Positions 11,801 to 20,993 of a stretch of DNA of 64,000 bases are shown here, one piece after another (the stretch's first letter is position 1; every line of letters starts with the position of its first letter). The stretch covers positions 42,074 to 106,073 of the forward strand of contig JAPPNN010000050.1 of assembly GCA_028873815.1 (NCBI GenBank), written 5' to 3'. The notes under the pieces are model-generated. The model was not told the origin of the DNA. It saw only the letters and a program-made list of their open reading frames with translations, and did no database searches. The translations under genes and the position numbers were made by a program. The DNA is from Gemmatimonadota bacterium (lineage in GTDB: Bacteria; Gemmatimonadota; Gemmatimonadetes; Longimicrobiales; Gaopeijiaceae).

Positions 11801-13408
11801 GGCCAGGCTCCCCGCCACGGCAACGGTACCCTCCACGTCGCCGGTCAACGGGAAGTCGGGGTCGAACTCGCGGACCAGGGACAGTGCCAGGGGAGCGAGA
11901 GAGGCTTCGAGGTCCACCACCGAAATCGCGGTATCGCCGAAGACCGTGCCCTCGATGCGCACGGCGCTGCGGGTGTCGGCGTCCAGGACATGCTCCGCGG
12001 CCGCCCTGATCTCCATGCCGCTGCGAAGCTGGCCCGTGGCCTCCAGGCTCATCCGGCCGCGACCGGTCCAGGGAATCGCGGGGAAGAAAGCGGCAAGCAC
12101 CTCGTAGTCGAGGGCGTCGACCTCGAGCGCCACGCCCTCCAGTCCCCACGACTCCAGGAGCGTCCCGCCTCCGGTGACCACCGCGACGGTGTCGCCCGCG
12201 CCTTCCCGGAACATCGCGACCACGCCGTTGATCGCGAGTCGTCCGGGAATTCCGTCGAAGCCGATGTCTCCCGCGAGTCGCCCGGAGACGGGCACGTCCA
12301 CGCCCAGCCATTGCTCCACGTCAGCCGTCGTTACCGCCTCCGGCGCCACCCGCAGACCGCGGAACCGGACGGAGTCGCCCAGGGACACACCTCCGTCGAT
12401 CGCCACGCGTCCCGACTCGGCCTCCACCAGGCCGGCGTCCACATCGATGTGCACGCCGCGCCCATCGACCGCTATTCGCGCCGCGCCGCGGGCCGTCTCG
12501 TCTTCGAACCGCGCCCTCACCCAATGAAGGTCCTCGAGGGCCAATCGCTCGAACTGCAGATCGAAGACGTACTCCGCGCCGGTGGCACCGCCGACGTATG
12601 AAAGGCTGCCGCTCCCCACCGATCCGGGCAGTCGAAAGCGGTCTGCGTTCAGCATGATTCCCTCGGCACCGGCCTCGAGGCCGCCGCTGATCGCGGCCAA
12701 TTCCAACCGCCCCCCACCGACGGGGAAGGACAGGTCCGCGCGCTCCACCTCCGCCGTGAAGGAGCGCTCCCCGCCAGGGCGGAAGTCGACCCGCGCGAGC
12801 TCGACATCGATCCGCTCCACGTGCGTCTCGCGACCGGTCTCGTCCCGCAGGATCACGGTGCCGCCGTGAATCCGCGCACCCCTTACGACCAGGGCCGGAT
12901 CCGCCGTCTGGATGGGGATGGACGCAGCGGGAGGTTCATCATCGCCGCCTCTCCGCGTCAGCAACGCCGCCAGATCGAGGCGTTCGCCGGGGGCGGGCTC
13001 GAGATTGACCACCGGCTCCCAGACCTGCAGGTCGGCAATGGCGGGCGAACCCAGCACCAGTTCGGCCACCGAATAGCGCGCACGCAGCGAGTCGGCGACC
13101 AGCACGGGCCGGCCACGGCTGTCCGTGAGTTCCACATCCACCAGCGTGGCGCCTCCGAGCAACCCTCCGGATCCCACGGAACCGATGTGAATCGTGCCGT
13201 TGACCGCCGGCCGCAACTTCTCCAGAGCCCATTCCAGCGCCAGCCCGCGGCCGGTCTCCGTCCGGCTGATCGACAGGGCGGTGGTCACACCGGCTGCAAG
13301 GAGAATGCCGGCCACCACGATGGCCCGCGTCAGCACAACCGTCAGCCATGCCCATCTTCTCTTGCGGGCGTATGCCCCCGATCCGCGAGAGGTCGGCGCG
13401 CTGCTCAT
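8882..13408 (-). CDS. tamB: TamB-like translocation and assembly module protein (DUF490)
   Basis: This is a 1508-aa inner-membrane-anchored periplasmic bridge protein of the AsmA/TamB superfamily. Such proteins work with TamA in autotransporter/outer-membrane protein assembly and in phospholipid transfer between membranes. One N-terminal transmembrane helix ([20 protein letters not shown]) is followed by more than 1200 residues of repetitive beta-strand sequence. The C-terminal ~300 residues are a clear DUF490 region, with [38 protein letters not shown] and [20 protein letters not shown], ending in an aromatic Tyr. The gene begins three bases after the tamA stop, the standard tamA-tamB order. 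Confidence 0.93.
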   Translation of the reverse strand: MSSAPTSRGSGAYARKRRWAWLTVVLTRAIVVAGILLAAGVTTALSISRTETGRGLALEWALEKLRPAVNGTIHIGSVGSGGLLGGATLVDVELTDSRGRPVLVADSLRARYSVAELVLGSPAIADLQVWEPVVNLEPAPGERLDLAALLTRRGGDDEPPAASIPIQTADPALVVRGARIHGGTVILRDETGRETHVERIDVELARVDFRPGGERSFTAEVERADLSFPVGGGRLELAAISGGLEAGAEGIMLNADRFRLPGSVGSGSLSYVGGATGAEYVFDLQFERLALEDLHWVRARFEDETARGAARIAVDGRGVHIDVDAGLVEAESGRVAIDGGVSLGDSVRFRGLRVAPEAVTTADVEQWLGVDVPVSGRLAGDIGFDGIPGRLAINGVVAMFREGAGDTVAVVTGGGTLLESWGLEGVALEVDALDYEVLAAFFPAIPWTGRGRMSLEATGQLRSGMEIRAAAEHVLDADTRSAVRIEGTVFGDTAISVVDLEASLAPLALSLVREFDPDFPLTGDVEGTVAVAGSLAELDVLASLQTTAGALDLRGVVDVRDPAAGYRLAVSAEALRLSELIAGLPDSTVVSGTASLDGQGLDFASLRGALVLEVGPSTIGALRLDSLGVNIWADDGGLLRVESLFANAGGLVIRSRGGSLGLVPDVEGEGVILSLSSPSIRPLRPLFMGEGMVAWDELTTVEQNVMIEFDGVDPDTFPLAREIRFDGAVLGEIRLAGAIGNLSARTTATIEALEYGVNSARTVYADFTAEGLNVSPAWIAPPPSADAPARPAPQLLLDGTITADSILLDNRALDSARVTATYALGAGGRLHAFAARSDRESYEAQAVLRLDDDGGRLDLDRLTLVLPDRRWGLMGPASLVWDDAALTVNDFGLIRPGTDGLRVYADGHLAREGGDSDFELDVANLDLSVVGELLQMADPPTGIVSAGLRARGPGPDPGWAGSVRVADVAYGTVAFDTVTASGRYTDGSLTLELDSWVQTGRTLHVNGSVPLDLRLMAVEDRIPDRDVDLDIVVDSFPAAMVLGVIKGMEDVGGHLTGDVRLRGTPSDFEPAGTLRLADGTGLLAPLGVRLTDVDIGMQLSTDGTVVVDATAVSGGTLEVRGEVNAGRFSDVQLDLAFWAREFQAIDRRDMEAAMSGDSITLTGAYNAPFVEGAMTVTDGTVFIEEFRRAAQVIDLYDPILFSAATARIGSADQNEDASAEALRARNQFLENLRVLIDVQIGRGNWLRSRELNVETAGDLSLTFDRQGNQLTLQGEMEVVRGTYNLGPRTLRITEGGFQFVGTPGFNPGVSITAEDRLRTREGEPLVITADISGTLLSPVPTLSSDSQIAMSEADLVNYLFLGRPTSAFIDDGMTASGGAVSNLLWGQVANQIGYLLARELEVDHLSVSQAEQSQASAAFGASSLQVEVGWYLLDDVFFTGVYQRGFCADPTLPVSSGGVRVEVGMPKDVTLEGFYEGRCTRERYRGLGDLSLELARIWGFSFFREWGY

Positions 13409-13411
13409 GCG

Positions 13412-15670
13412 TCAAAACGCCTGACCGATGGAGAAATGGAGCTGGAACCGGCGAAACGAGAATCCGGGGTCGTCCCCGAAAAGCACCGGCAGTCCCTGCA
13501 CCGCCAGGTCCTCCGAAACCACCCAATCGATGAATTCGGGCGCCTCCCCCGCCGGTGCGATGTCGATCCGGTCCGACTCCACATCGGCGCCGGGGACGAA
13601 GGGCCGAATCTGCGAAGTCACGACCTGCAGCGGCTCCAGGCCGCGGAAGGAATACGCGACATCGACGCGAACGGGCCCGAGGCGCGTGTTGTAACGCAAT
13701 CCCACGCCCGGGGAGATTTCCATATCTCCGAGGTCGAAGCTCTCCGGCCAGACCTGGCCGACATCGACGAACGCCGCCCCGCCCAGCAACCCGTCTGCGA
13801 ATTGCACACGAAGCTCCGCGCTGGCTTCGAGCGTCGCCAATCCCCCGATGGGCCTCACCTGGTAGAAGGTCGACCCCGAAAGCGCGGTCCCGTCGCAGAT
13901 GAGTTCTTGCACCGCGGTCGGCGGACAGGTCGGGGTACCGTCGGCTGCACGGCGGCGCAGCAACTCCTCCACCGGAATCGACAGGCTTCGCGGACCCAGC
14001 GTGCTCTGGGCGAACCCCCGCAGACTGTTCGCCCCCCCGCCGTAGAATCGCTTCTGGGACGGAACCACCTCCGCGAAGCGATTCTGCCCCGTGAGCCGGT
14101 CCTCCAGACCCCCCGGACTGATCTTGCCCGCCCGCACCCTCAGGGCAATGACCGTTCGCCGGTCGATCGCCCGGTACGCGCTGCCGTCGACGAAAGCCCG
14201 CACATAGGAATAGTCCGATCCGGTGAGCCTGTCGGCGACCTCGAGGTCGACAAGCGCGCGGAAGCCGCGGGTGGGACTGAACAGATCGTCGGTCTCGTCC
14301 CGGTTGAGCGACAGCGTCAGGGGAGAGAGCCAGTTGGTACCGGAAAGCACCTCGATGTCGTCCGGCGAGCAGGCGAGGAACGTCGCGCAGAGTGTGACCT
14401 CGGCGGCGTACAGGCGGCTCAGTTCGGGGCGCCATCTCACATTCGCGAAGGAGTTGATTCCCAGCGAGCGTCTCACGGCGAAGTCCAGACCGAATGCGTC
14501 TCGCACGAAGATGTTCTTGCGGGACTGGCGCTCGGCAAAGAGCCCGGCCAGGAGACTCGCCCTTCGCGAGATGAAGCTGGGCTGATTGAAATCGAGCCCC
14601 ACGACCCAGTTGACGCGTCCGAACGCGTCCGTGCCGGCCTGTGAGCACAGGTGTGTCGACTGGAGGGACGAGGCAAGCAGGTTGGACACGAGCGCCCGGG
14701 CCTGCAGAATGCGCCCGCCCCCGGCGAAGTTCCGGCTGGCCCAGCGGCCCTCGACGTTGAGGCACTCCGCACTGTTGAGCCCGCCGCCCGCCCGCACCCT
14801 GCGCGCATCACCCTCCACCACCTGGACGAGGATGGGCATGACCGAATCGGATTCGATGCGGGCGCTGTCGGGTCCGACCCGCGCACGAGCCACAATCTCC
14901 AGCTCGTGGAGGCTGCGCTGCGCCTCCCTCATACGGCTCTCGCGGTAGAGTTCGCCCTCGCGAAACGGGAGCCGGTCGAGAATCGCGGACTCGTCGAGCA
15001 GTTCGTTTCCGACGACCTGTATGGGGCCGAATGTGTTGACGGGCCCCAGGTCGACGCGATAGCTCACGGATGCCCAGTCGCTTCCCGCGGGCAGGAAGGT
15101 GCCGCGAAAGACCTCCGCATGGGCGAATCCCGCGTTTCGCAGCCGACGGGTCAGCGTGTCGCTGGCCTCCTGGAGGAGAAGGAAGCTGAGCGGGTCGCCG
15201 ACGCCGATGGGGAATTCCGCGGCTTCGACCAGCGTCGGGGGAAGCGTGTCGCCGACGAGACTGATCGACCCGATCCTGTACGGCTCCCCCTCGTCGATCC
15301 GGAACTGGATGACCACGCCCCCTTCATCCGTGCGCGACATGGCGGGCTCGATGACCACGCCGCGGAAGCCGTGCGCCAGATAGAGCCACCGGAGCCGCTC
15401 CACGTCATCGTCCAGAACGCGGGGACTGAAATAGGACCGGTCGCGCCCCCAGTCGATCCCGAGCGCACAGGTCGTGACGGACAGAATGAACGGGCAGCTC
15501 GAGGACTGAGTAAACACCGCGCGACGCAGTTCAACGTCGGTGAAGGCCTGGTTGCCGAGGAAATCGACCGTGGCGACCTCTTCGTCGCCGTTCTGCGCAG
15601 CCGCGTCGGCCACCAGGGCGCCAAGCCCCAGCACGGCGAGGAGCAGTCCGTGGACAAGGCCCCCCGGCAT
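13412..15670 (-). CDS. tamA: TamA/BamA-like Omp85 outer-membrane assembly factor
   Basis: This protein of about 752 aa has N-terminal POTRA domains and a C-terminal 16-strand Omp85 barrel. The chosen ATG gives a clean signal peptide (GGLVHGLLLAVLGLGALVADAAAQ). An upstream ATG at 15733 is in frame, but it lies only about 10 bases after the predicted transcription start and would mask the signal peptide. POTRA-type segments include VDFLGNQAFTDVELRRAVF and VVGNELLDESAILDRLPF. The barrel shows GGANSLRGFAQSTLG (the L6 'RGF' motif) and ends in a Phe. A position directly before tamB supports TamA over BamA. Confidence 0.88.
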   Translation of the reverse strand: MPGGLVHGLLLAVLGLGALVADAAAQNGDEEVATVDFLGNQAFTDVELRRAVFTQSSSCPFILSVTTCALGIDWGRDRSYFSPRVLDDDVERLRWLYLAHGFRGVVIEPAMSRTDEGGVVIQFRIDEGEPYRIGSISLVGDTLPPTLVEAAEFPIGVGDPLSFLLLQEASDTLTRRLRNAGFAHAEVFRGTFLPAGSDWASVSYRVDLGPVNTFGPIQVVGNELLDESAILDRLPFREGELYRESRMREAQRSLHELEIVARARVGPDSARIESDSVMPILVQVVEGDARRVRAGGGLNSAECLNVEGRWASRNFAGGGRILQARALVSNLLASSLQSTHLCSQAGTDAFGRVNWVVGLDFNQPSFISRRASLLAGLFAERQSRKNIFVRDAFGLDFAVRRSLGINSFANVRWRPELSRLYAAEVTLCATFLACSPDDIEVLSGTNWLSPLTLSLNRDETDDLFSPTRGFRALVDLEVADRLTGSDYSYVRAFVDGSAYRAIDRRTVIALRVRAGKISPGGLEDRLTGQNRFAEVVPSQKRFYGGGANSLRGFAQSTLGPRSLSIPVEELLRRRAADGTPTCPPTAVQELICDGTALSGSTFYQVRPIGGLATLEASAELRVQFADGLLGGAAFVDVGQVWPESFDLGDMEISPGVGLRYNTRLGPVRVDVAYSFRGLEPLQVVTSQIRPFVPGADVESDRIDIAPAGEAPEFIDWVVSEDLAVQGLPVLFGDDPGFSFRRFQLHFSIGQAF

Positions 15671-15739
15671 TCGAACGGCGATGCATCCGGCCCACGCCCG
15701 TTCGCTCACCTGTGCGTACTGTAAAGTAAACATTACTCT

Positions 15740-15759
15740 ATGTAAACTATATTATACAT
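15740..15759. promoter_or_regulatory. 20-bp AT-rich dyad overlapping the tamA -10 region
   Basis: The dyad ATGTA-N10-TACAT sits in an island of AT-rich sequence upstream of tamA. On the minus strand it contains a perfect -10 hexamer, TATAAT (15756-15751), with no good -35. A further half-site-like AGTAAACAT lies at 15725-15733. The same dyad architecture with the same internal ACT recurs at 51487-51506. An operator overlapping a -10 box would suit a repressor, or an activator-dependent promoter lacking a -35. The protein that binds is unknown. Confidence 0.5.
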
Positions 15760-15796
15760 TCGGCGTTTCTACAGGGCTCTCAGCCCTTTGCCACCA

Positions 15797-16642
15797 CTAC
15801 GTGGAAGGTATCGCCTCGCGACCCGCCGTGGAGTAGTGCCGACGCGCGGCCGGCTGGAATTCCCCGGCTTCGGTTGAATAAAGATACGCAGTGACCTCCA
15901 GGCCCGACGCGAGCACCCGGATCAGGTTGAGCGAGTTCCTTCCTTCCTCGCTTCCACGCCCGCGGCTGGACGTGGTGGTCCCGGCAAGCACGACGGGTAC
16001 TCCGTCGGTCGCGGCGTCGGGGCCGGTTGGGGCCAGGCCCAGGTGTGTGCGGTGAATATGACCGGACAGCACCAGGTCTACCCCCCACCGGGCAAGTTGG
16101 TTCAGCACCCCGCGGGCGCCCCGCATTGGAGGTGCGGAGTCTCCGTCGGCCGGCATGATGAGATTGTGATGGACAACGAGGACCCGAAGTGCCCCCTCCG
16201 GGGCCGCACGGAATGCGGTGGCTGCGAAATCCAGCTGCCTGCGATTCAGCCGTCCGTTAACAATCGCCGACAGGGGCGCCGACGAGTTGAGAGCGACAAA
16301 CCGCAGTCGCCGTCCACCGCCTCGCGGCTTCATGTCGAGCACCGTGTCCAACTCGGGCGCGATGCTGGAGCGGTAGTTCCGGTACGGCGCGAAGATCCTC
16401 TCCCACACACGATACAGGGGAACGTCGTGATTCCCCGCAGTAGTCACCAGGGACCGCGGCCCCAGGTCGGCCAGAAACGCACGGGCCGCTCTGTATTCTC
16501 CGACCTTGGCGCGTTGTGTCAGGTCCCCCGAAACCACGACCGCTTCGGGATCCCGCTCGTCCACGAAACGCAGCAGGGCCGCCGTGACCACCGGCAGGTG
16601 CGGTCTTCCGAAATGGATATCCGAGACATGGAGGATAGTCAC
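15797..16642 (-). CDS. Calcineurin-like metallophosphoesterase
   Basis: This 281-aa cytoplasmic metallophosphoesterase starts at a GTG that overlaps the lgt stop (GTGA). All metal-site motifs are visible in order: HVSDIHFG, VVSGDLTQRA, TAGNHDVP, VVHHN and SGHIHRTH. This is the class III cyclic-nucleotide-phosphodiesterase/DNA-repair-exonuclease fold arrangement, closest in outline to the 3',5'-cAMP phosphodiesterase (CpdA)-like group. The substrate cannot be assigned. It is the last gene of the long minus-strand cluster; the tamA promoter region follows. Confidence 0.85.
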   Translation of the reverse strand: MTILHVSDIHFGRPHLPVVTAALLRFVDERDPEAVVVSGDLTQRAKVGEYRAARAFLADLGPRSLVTTAGNHDVPLYRVWERIFAPYRNYRSSIAPELDTVLDMKPRGGGRRLRFVALNSSAPLSAIVNGRLNRRQLDFAATAFRAAPEGALRVLVVHHNLIMPADGDSAPPMRGARGVLNQLARWGVDLVLSGHIHRTHLGLAPTGPDAATDGVPVVLAGTTTSSRGRGSEEGRNSLNLIRVLASGLEVTAYLYSTEAGEFQPAARRHYSTAGREAIPST

Positions 16643-17487
16643 CCGGCAGCTGTGCCCTTCCCGCTCCTGAGCTTCAACACCCAGACGGTGCCGAAGGCGA
16701 CCAGGAGCAGGGATATCACCTGCGCCAGGGTGAACACACCGAAGAACCGGTCGTCCTTGGCGCGGAAGATCTCCACGAAAAAGCGCTCGGCGCCGGCCAG
16801 GGCGAGCCAGACCATGAACAGCCACCCCGCCCTGTGACCGTGACCGCGCAGGCGCCACAGGAGCAGGAAGATCAGCGTGGAGATGCCCGTCTCGTACAGC
16901 TGGGTGGGATGCACGGGCAGGACCTCTCCGTACTTTTCGATCAGCGCCGGATCGACCGTAATCCCGAACTGGCTGCTGATCACGCTTGCGGTGCTGGGAG
17001 TCGGACCAACCGGAAACGCGACGCCAACCCAGGAGTCGGTCGGCCGCCCATAGTCGTCCCCTACGAGAAAGCACCCCAGGCGCCCGACCCCGTAGGCCAG
17101 CGCGAGGGCCGGTGCCGCGGCATCGGCCGTCTTGCCCAGGGGCAGCTCGAACTTGCGTATGCGCCAGACGACGAGGGCCGTCGCGAGCAGGAACCCGCCG
17201 TACCAGACCATGCCGCCACGAGAAAACAGCATCCCCGCAGGATCGGCGAGCAGACGCGGGTAGTTGAGAAACACGTAGTAGAGTCTCGCTCCGACGACAC
17301 CGCCGATCACCGCCCAGAACACGAGGCTCCACGCGATGTCGGCGTCGTGCCCCTGCCGCACGAGGCCGGCCCTGAGTACGTATCCGGCCGTCAGGAACGA
17401 CATCATCATCATCACGCCGAAGGTCGTGATCGGCGCGCCGGCGCCGATCGGGAACCACTCGGGAAGGTGAAAGAGATTGGGATACAC
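16639..17487 (-). CDS. lgt: Prolipoprotein diacylglyceryl transferase (Lgt)
   Basis: This 282-aa multi-spanning inner-membrane enzyme transfers diacylglycerol from phosphatidylglycerol to the lipobox Cys of prolipoproteins. Seven hydrophobic segments are visible. Signature regions are GGVVGARLYYV, GGMVWYGGF, YGVGRLGCFLVGDDYG and HPTQLYE. Length is typical. Lipobox proteins elsewhere in the window, such as the LRR-metzincin, TonB-C and rhodanese proteins, are likely substrates. It lies 14 bases after tsaD and overlaps the phosphoesterase start. Confidence 0.96.
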   Translation of the reverse strand: MYPNLFHLPEWFPIGAGAPITTFGVMMMMSFLTAGYVLRAGLVRQGHDADIAWSLVFWAVIGGVVGARLYYVFLNYPRLLADPAGMLFSRGGMVWYGGFLLATALVVWRIRKFELPLGKTADAAAPALALAYGVGRLGCFLVGDDYGRPTDSWVGVAFPVGPTPSTASVISSQFGITVDPALIEKYGEVLPVHPTQLYETGISTLIFLLLWRLRGHGHRAGWLFMVWLALAGAERFFVEIFRAKDDRFFGVFTLAQVISLLLVAFGTVWVLKLRSGKGTAAG

Positions 17488-17501
17488 GGCGCCCTGCCTT
17501 G

Positions 17502-18632
17502 TTACTGGGAGTTTCGGCCGGGTGGACTGCCCGGCAGGGGTTTTCGGCCCACGGCTTCCTCTCGCTTCCCGGGCCGCCAGCGGACCATGCCGGGGATGCG
17601 GACTCTGGCCGTTGCTTCCGCCAGTCCCTTTCCCACCCCCGCCTGCAACCGAAAGAGACCTGCACGCGCGATCATCGCTCCGTTGTCCATCGACAGCCGC
17701 GGGGACCCCGCGAACAGGCGCCCCCGCCGTCCCAGGCCGTCGCGGATCCGCGCCCTCAATGGGCGGTTTGCAGCGACTCCCCCGCCCAGCAGCACGCGAC
17801 GGCAGCGCACGGCCGCCGTGGCCGCGAGCGCCTTGGCCGCAAGCACGTCGACGACGGCCGCCTGGAAGGACGCAGCCAGATGCGGTCGTTCCACGTCGAT
17901 CGTGCCGGCCTGCTCCACGCGCATCACCGTGCGCGCGACCGCGGTCTTCAACCCCGAGAAGGAGAAGTCGAAATCTCCGGGGGCGCCTACGCCGGACCCG
18001 CCGCGACGGCCCGCGAGCGATTTCAGCATGGGGCGTGGGAACGTGTACCGGCGCGGATCTCCGGACGCGGCGGCCGCAGACACGGCGGGCCCACCCGGGT
18101 ACGGCAGGCCGAGGAGCTTGCCCACCTTGTCGAATGCTTCGCCGGCGGCATCGTCCCGCGTCTCCCCCATGAGGTGGTAGCTACCCCACTCGGGGACCCA
18201 GATCAGGAGCGTGTGCCCGCCCGAGACGAGGAGCGCGACAAAGGGCGGTTGCGCGCCGGGATCCTCCAGCACCGGTCCGAAGATGTGCCCCTCCATGTGG
18301 TGCACGGGGATCATGGGAATGCCGAGCGCCAGCGCCGACGCACGCGACCAGGTCACCCCGACCAGCAGCGCGCCGATCAGTCCCGGGCCGGCCGCCACCG
18401 CGATGGCTCCCAGATCACGCCGCTCGATGCCGGCTTCTTTCAGGGCAGCCGCCACGACCGGCTCGATCCGCATGAGGTGGTCCCTCGCGGCAAGTTCCGG
18501 AACCACGCCGCCGTAGATCCGGTGTACGTCCTGTGAGTGCACCACGAGACTCCGCATGGCTCCGTCCGAGTCCAGGACGGCCGCCGATGTCTCGTCGCAG
18601 GTGGTCTCGATCCCCAGAATCGGCCGGGTCAA
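17502..18632 (-). CDS. tsaD: tRNA N6-adenosine threonylcarbamoyltransferase (TsaD)
   Basis: This ~376-aa ASKHA-fold enzyme transfers threonylcarbamoyl to A37 of ANN-decoding tRNAs, with TsaB/TsaE as usual partners (not in the window). Key features are ILGIETTCDETSAAV, the metal-binding HHMEGH, LLVSGGHTLL, FDFSFSGLKTAV and GGGVAANRPLR. The start chosen is a TTG with AGGAGGAG just upstream. It overlaps the YbbR stop (TTGA) and places the family's N-terminal 'ILGIETSCDET' five residues in. The last ~30 residues are a basic Pro/Gly/Arg tail beyond the usual end. Confidence 0.96.
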   Translation of the reverse strand: MTRPILGIETTCDETSAAVLDSDGAMRSLVVHSQDVHRIYGGVVPELAARDHLMRIEPVVAAALKEAGIERRDLGAIAVAAGPGLIGALLVGVTWSRASALALGIPMIPVHHMEGHIFGPVLEDPGAQPPFVALLVSGGHTLLIWVPEWGSYHLMGETRDDAAGEAFDKVGKLLGLPYPGGPAVSAAAASGDPRRYTFPRPMLKSLAGRRGGSGVGAPGDFDFSFSGLKTAVARTVMRVEQAGTIDVERPHLAASFQAAVVDVLAAKALAATAAVRCRRVLLGGGVAANRPLRARIRDGLGRRGRLFAGSPRLSMDNGAMIARAGLFRLQAGVGKGLAEATARVRIPGMVRWRPGKREEAVGRKPLPGSPPGRNSQ

Positions 18633-19585
18633 GGCTCCTCCTCCCTGCGCACCGACACCGAGTCCGGGCCGACGACCCCTTCGACCCACTGCGGGAGGCC
18701 GCTCAGGGCGATGGGCGCCCGGACATCTTCCATCTCTTCCAGTACGCCCAACAGTTCCTCGGCGGCGGTGACCACGCGCAACCTGAGGGCCGACGAATCC
18801 ACCCGTTCCAGCACCTCGCCGGCCCCGTACAGCGTGACCGCAACGGTTGCGGGATCCACCACCAGATCGTCCACACCCCCCGGGACCGACACCTGCAACG
18901 CCACCACTCTGCTCTGCTTCGGAGCCACCTCCACGCTCACCGTGGCGGAAATCGGGTTCACCGCCAGTCCTCCAAGGCCCGCCGTATCGAGCGCGACCTC
19001 GAAACGCCCGGACCCGGTGACCCGGCCCAGGTCGAAGGGCTCGAGGAACACCGTCTCCAACTCGTCCACGACCGAGGCGGCGCCCCGGACCCTGGTGAAC
19101 AGGAGGTTGGCACGCGGCTCGGACACCATCGCCAGCGAATCCGGCAATGAACCGCTCAGGCGGACCGAAACGGGGATCTCTTCCTCCTTGTTCCTCTCGA
19201 ACAGCAGCCGCACGGAGCTTGGGGCGAAATTCTCGATCGTGACGCTGCTCCTGTCGACGTTGCTTACCCAGTCGGGAATCAGCGTTACGACCGAATCCTC
19301 ACTCAGGACGGAGTCCACACGGATCACCATCGCGGGCTGAGACATCGCGGCGCGAACCAGCTCGCCCTGCGGTCCGCTGACGCTCATCTGCACGGTCGAC
19401 GGGAACGGGGCCTCCTTGAGGAACCAGTCACGGTGAACCTGTTCCACCCTGACTTCCACATCCGGTATGGTCAGGCGGCCGACGCTGCCGTCGGTCAGAC
19501 GCATGGTGACCCAGAGCAGCACGGCGAGCGCCAGTGCGGCGATCTTGAGTCGCCAGTTGCGGACGATCACCCCTGACACGGACAC
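18629..19585 (-). CDS. YbbR-domain (CdaR-like) membrane-anchored protein
   Basis: This 318-aa protein has one N-terminal transmembrane helix (LKIAALALAVLLWVTM, preceded by the typical NWRLK) and then an extracytoplasmic region built of YbbR-type beta modules with recurring V-x-V-x-G and 'PS-V-L' patterns. In Firmicutes, YbbR/CdaR regulates the c-di-AMP synthase CdaA. No DisA_N cyclase is seen next to this gene, so a regulatory role is not established here. It lies between a TlpA-type thioredoxin and tsaD with a 3-base gap and a 4-base overlap. Confidence 0.8.
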   Translation of the reverse strand: MSVSGVIVRNWRLKIAALALAVLLWVTMRLTDGSVGRLTIPDVEVRVEQVHRDWFLKEAPFPSTVQMSVSGPQGELVRAAMSQPAMVIRVDSVLSEDSVVTLIPDWVSNVDRSSVTIENFAPSSVRLLFERNKEEEIPVSVRLSGSLPDSLAMVSEPRANLLFTRVRGAASVVDELETVFLEPFDLGRVTGSGRFEVALDTAGLGGLAVNPISATVSVEVAPKQSRVVALQVSVPGGVDDLVVDPATVAVTLYGAGEVLERVDSSALRLRVVTAAEELLGVLEEMEDVRAPIALSGLPQWVEGVVGPDSVSVRREEEP

Positions 19586-19588
19586 GGT

Positions 19589-20149
19589 TCAGCGAGCTCC
19601 CGACAGGCGGCGAACCAGCGCGATGTTGGACTCCGAGTCCCACGCGGTCGGGCCGGCAACCTTCTTGTAGATGACGCCATCCGCGCCGATGACGAACGAC
19701 TCCGGAACGCCCGAGGTCTGGTAGACCTGCTGGATGCTCCCCGACGGATCCAGGAGGATGGGGAACGTCAGCGCCAGGTCGCGCGCGAATGCGGCCGGGT
19801 CGCCGCCGACGTTGCCCGACGAGTCCACACTCCCTCCGGGAGCATCGACGCTGATGGCCGCAATCTCGAATTCGTCTCTGGGAAACAGATCGTAGAGACG
19901 TTGCATGGAGGGCATCTCCTCCACGCACGGGCCGCACCACGTGGCCCAGACGTTCAGGAGGACGACCTTGCCGCGAAAGTCCTCGAGGGTGACCGGGGTT
20001 CCCGCGATATCGGTCACCACGAAATCCGGCGCCGGATACCCCGACACCACCGGCTGGATGCGGCCGCGCGTCAACCACGCGGCCAGGACGACGCCGATCA
20101 CGACGACGCCGGCCAGAAGATACGGCGCACGGCTCGTTTTGCCGGACAT
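19589..20149 (-). CDS. TlpA/ResA-like membrane-anchored thioredoxin
   Basis: This 186-aa protein has an N-terminal signal anchor (LLAGVVVIGVVLAAWL) and an extracytoplasmic thioredoxin domain. The redox motif WCGPC is at residues 71-75, preceded by GKVVLLNVWAT, and the cis-Pro region is SGVPESFVIGADG. These features fit the AhpC/TSA-Redoxin TlpA group, which reduces exported disulfides, for example during cytochrome c maturation. A specific partner is not evident from neighbours (PASTA protein upstream, YbbR downstream). Confidence 0.9.
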   Translation of the reverse strand: MSGKTSRAPYLLAGVVVIGVVLAAWLTRGRIQPVVSGYPAPDFVVTDIAGTPVTLEDFRGKVVLLNVWATWCGPCVEEMPSMQRLYDLFPRDEFEIAAISVDAPGGSVDSSGNVGGDPAAFARDLALTFPILLDPSGSIQQVYQTSGVPESFVIGADGVIYKKVAGPTAWDSESNIALVRRLSGAR

Positions 20150-20150
20150 A

Positions 20151-20993
20151 CTACGGTTCCCTGACCATTGCCTGCCCCACCGTCAAGCGGACGGCGGTTC
20201 CAGCCTCGACTTGCGTGTACGGGAGGGGGTGCTGGGCGAACACCCGGTCCACATTCAATATGCTGTAACGCAGGTCGAATTCCGACACCACTAGGCCCAG
20301 GATGTCCAGCACCGCGATCGCCTCGTCCAGCCACATCCCGGACAGATCGGGTATGGGAAGGGTTGGCGGTCCAAGGCTCACCTCCAGGCGCACCGCTCCG
20401 GGCAGCGCCAGCTCGGTGCCCGCTGCCGGTTCGATCAGCAGGACCCGACCGGCGGCGGCCTCGGATTCGACCGTATCGACCTCGACCGTGAAGCCGCTTG
20501 ATTCGAGTACCCGCGTGGCCCGGCCGGCAAGCAGCCGCGTGACGTCCGGCACCGCGCCGATCTCGGGTCCGAGGGATAGCGTTACGCGGACCCCCGCGCC
20601 GGGAAGCGCGGTCCAGCCGGGCAGGGGACTCTGCCCGATGACCGTTCCCGCCGCAATCACGGGATGATGCACCGAATCCACGCGCGCAACGGACAGATCC
20701 GAATCGGCAAGCATTGCTGCCGCCGACCCGAACGTCCGGCCCGCCACATCCGGTACACCCTGAAGGGAAGGAGGAGGCGCGCCCGGGGGAAAGAGGATCC
20801 TGGTCGCCACCACGTATCCGGATACCGAGCCGGCCACGGCAATCGCGATCACCGTGCGGGCAGCCTTCCCCACGGCCCGTGAGCGCTTTGCCCAGGAGGT
20901 CCCTGCCCGGGAGCTCCTTGCCTGCGAACTCCTTGCCCGGGAGCGCTTTGCCCGGGGCTTCCGGCGGCGGCGAATCGAACTGCCCAGGTCCAT
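20151..20993 (-). CDS. PASTA-domain membrane protein without a kinase domain
   Basis: This 280-aa protein has a ~45-residue, very basic cytoplasmic N-terminus made partly of five-residue repeats, one transmembrane helix (VIAIAVAGSVSGYVVATRIL), and three extracytoplasmic PASTA modules (starting near VPDVAGRTFG, VPDVTRLLAG and IPDLSGMWLD). PASTA domains typically bind muropeptides or beta-lactams when attached to Ser/Thr kinases or PBPs; here no enzymatic domain is present. It lies between rsmB (1-base overlap, TGATG) and the thioredoxin gene. A peptidoglycan-sensing or scaffold role is inference. Confidence 0.85.
   Translation of the reverse strand: MDLGSSIRRRRKPRAKRSRARSSQARSSRAGTSWAKRSRAVGKAARTVIAIAVAGSVSGYVVATRILFPPGAPPPSLQGVPDVAGRTFGSAAAMLADSDLSVARVDSVHHPVIAAGTVIGQSPLPGWTALPGAGVRVTLSLGPEIGAVPDVTRLLAGRATRVLESSGFTVEVDTVESEAAAGRVLLIEPAAGTELALPGAVRLEVSLGPPTLPIPDLSGMWLDEAIAVLDILGLVVSEFDLRYSILNVDRVFAQHPLPYTQVEAGTAVRLTVGQAMVREP
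20881..20955 (-). repeat. Five tandem 15-bp units encoding a basic pentapeptide repeat
   Basis: Five diverged 15-base units (for example GAGCTCCTTGCCTGC and GAACTCCTTGCCCGG on the plus strand) lie head to tail inside the PASTA gene. They encode KRSRA, RSSQA, RSSRA, GTSWA and KRSRA in the cytoplasmic N-terminus. Being a multiple of three, copy-number change would alter the length of the basic tail without a frameshift. Confidence 0.85.

Noticed and set aside
12821..15724. Two long plus-strand frames opposite tamB and tamA
   Set aside because: They run antisense to TamA/TamB, which have clear signal peptides and domain motifs. The antisense translations have no recognisable features.
15671..15733. 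Earlier ATG (15733) as the TamA start
   Set aside because: It would add 21 residues before a clean signal peptide and falls almost on the predicted transcription start inside the AT-rich regulatory island.
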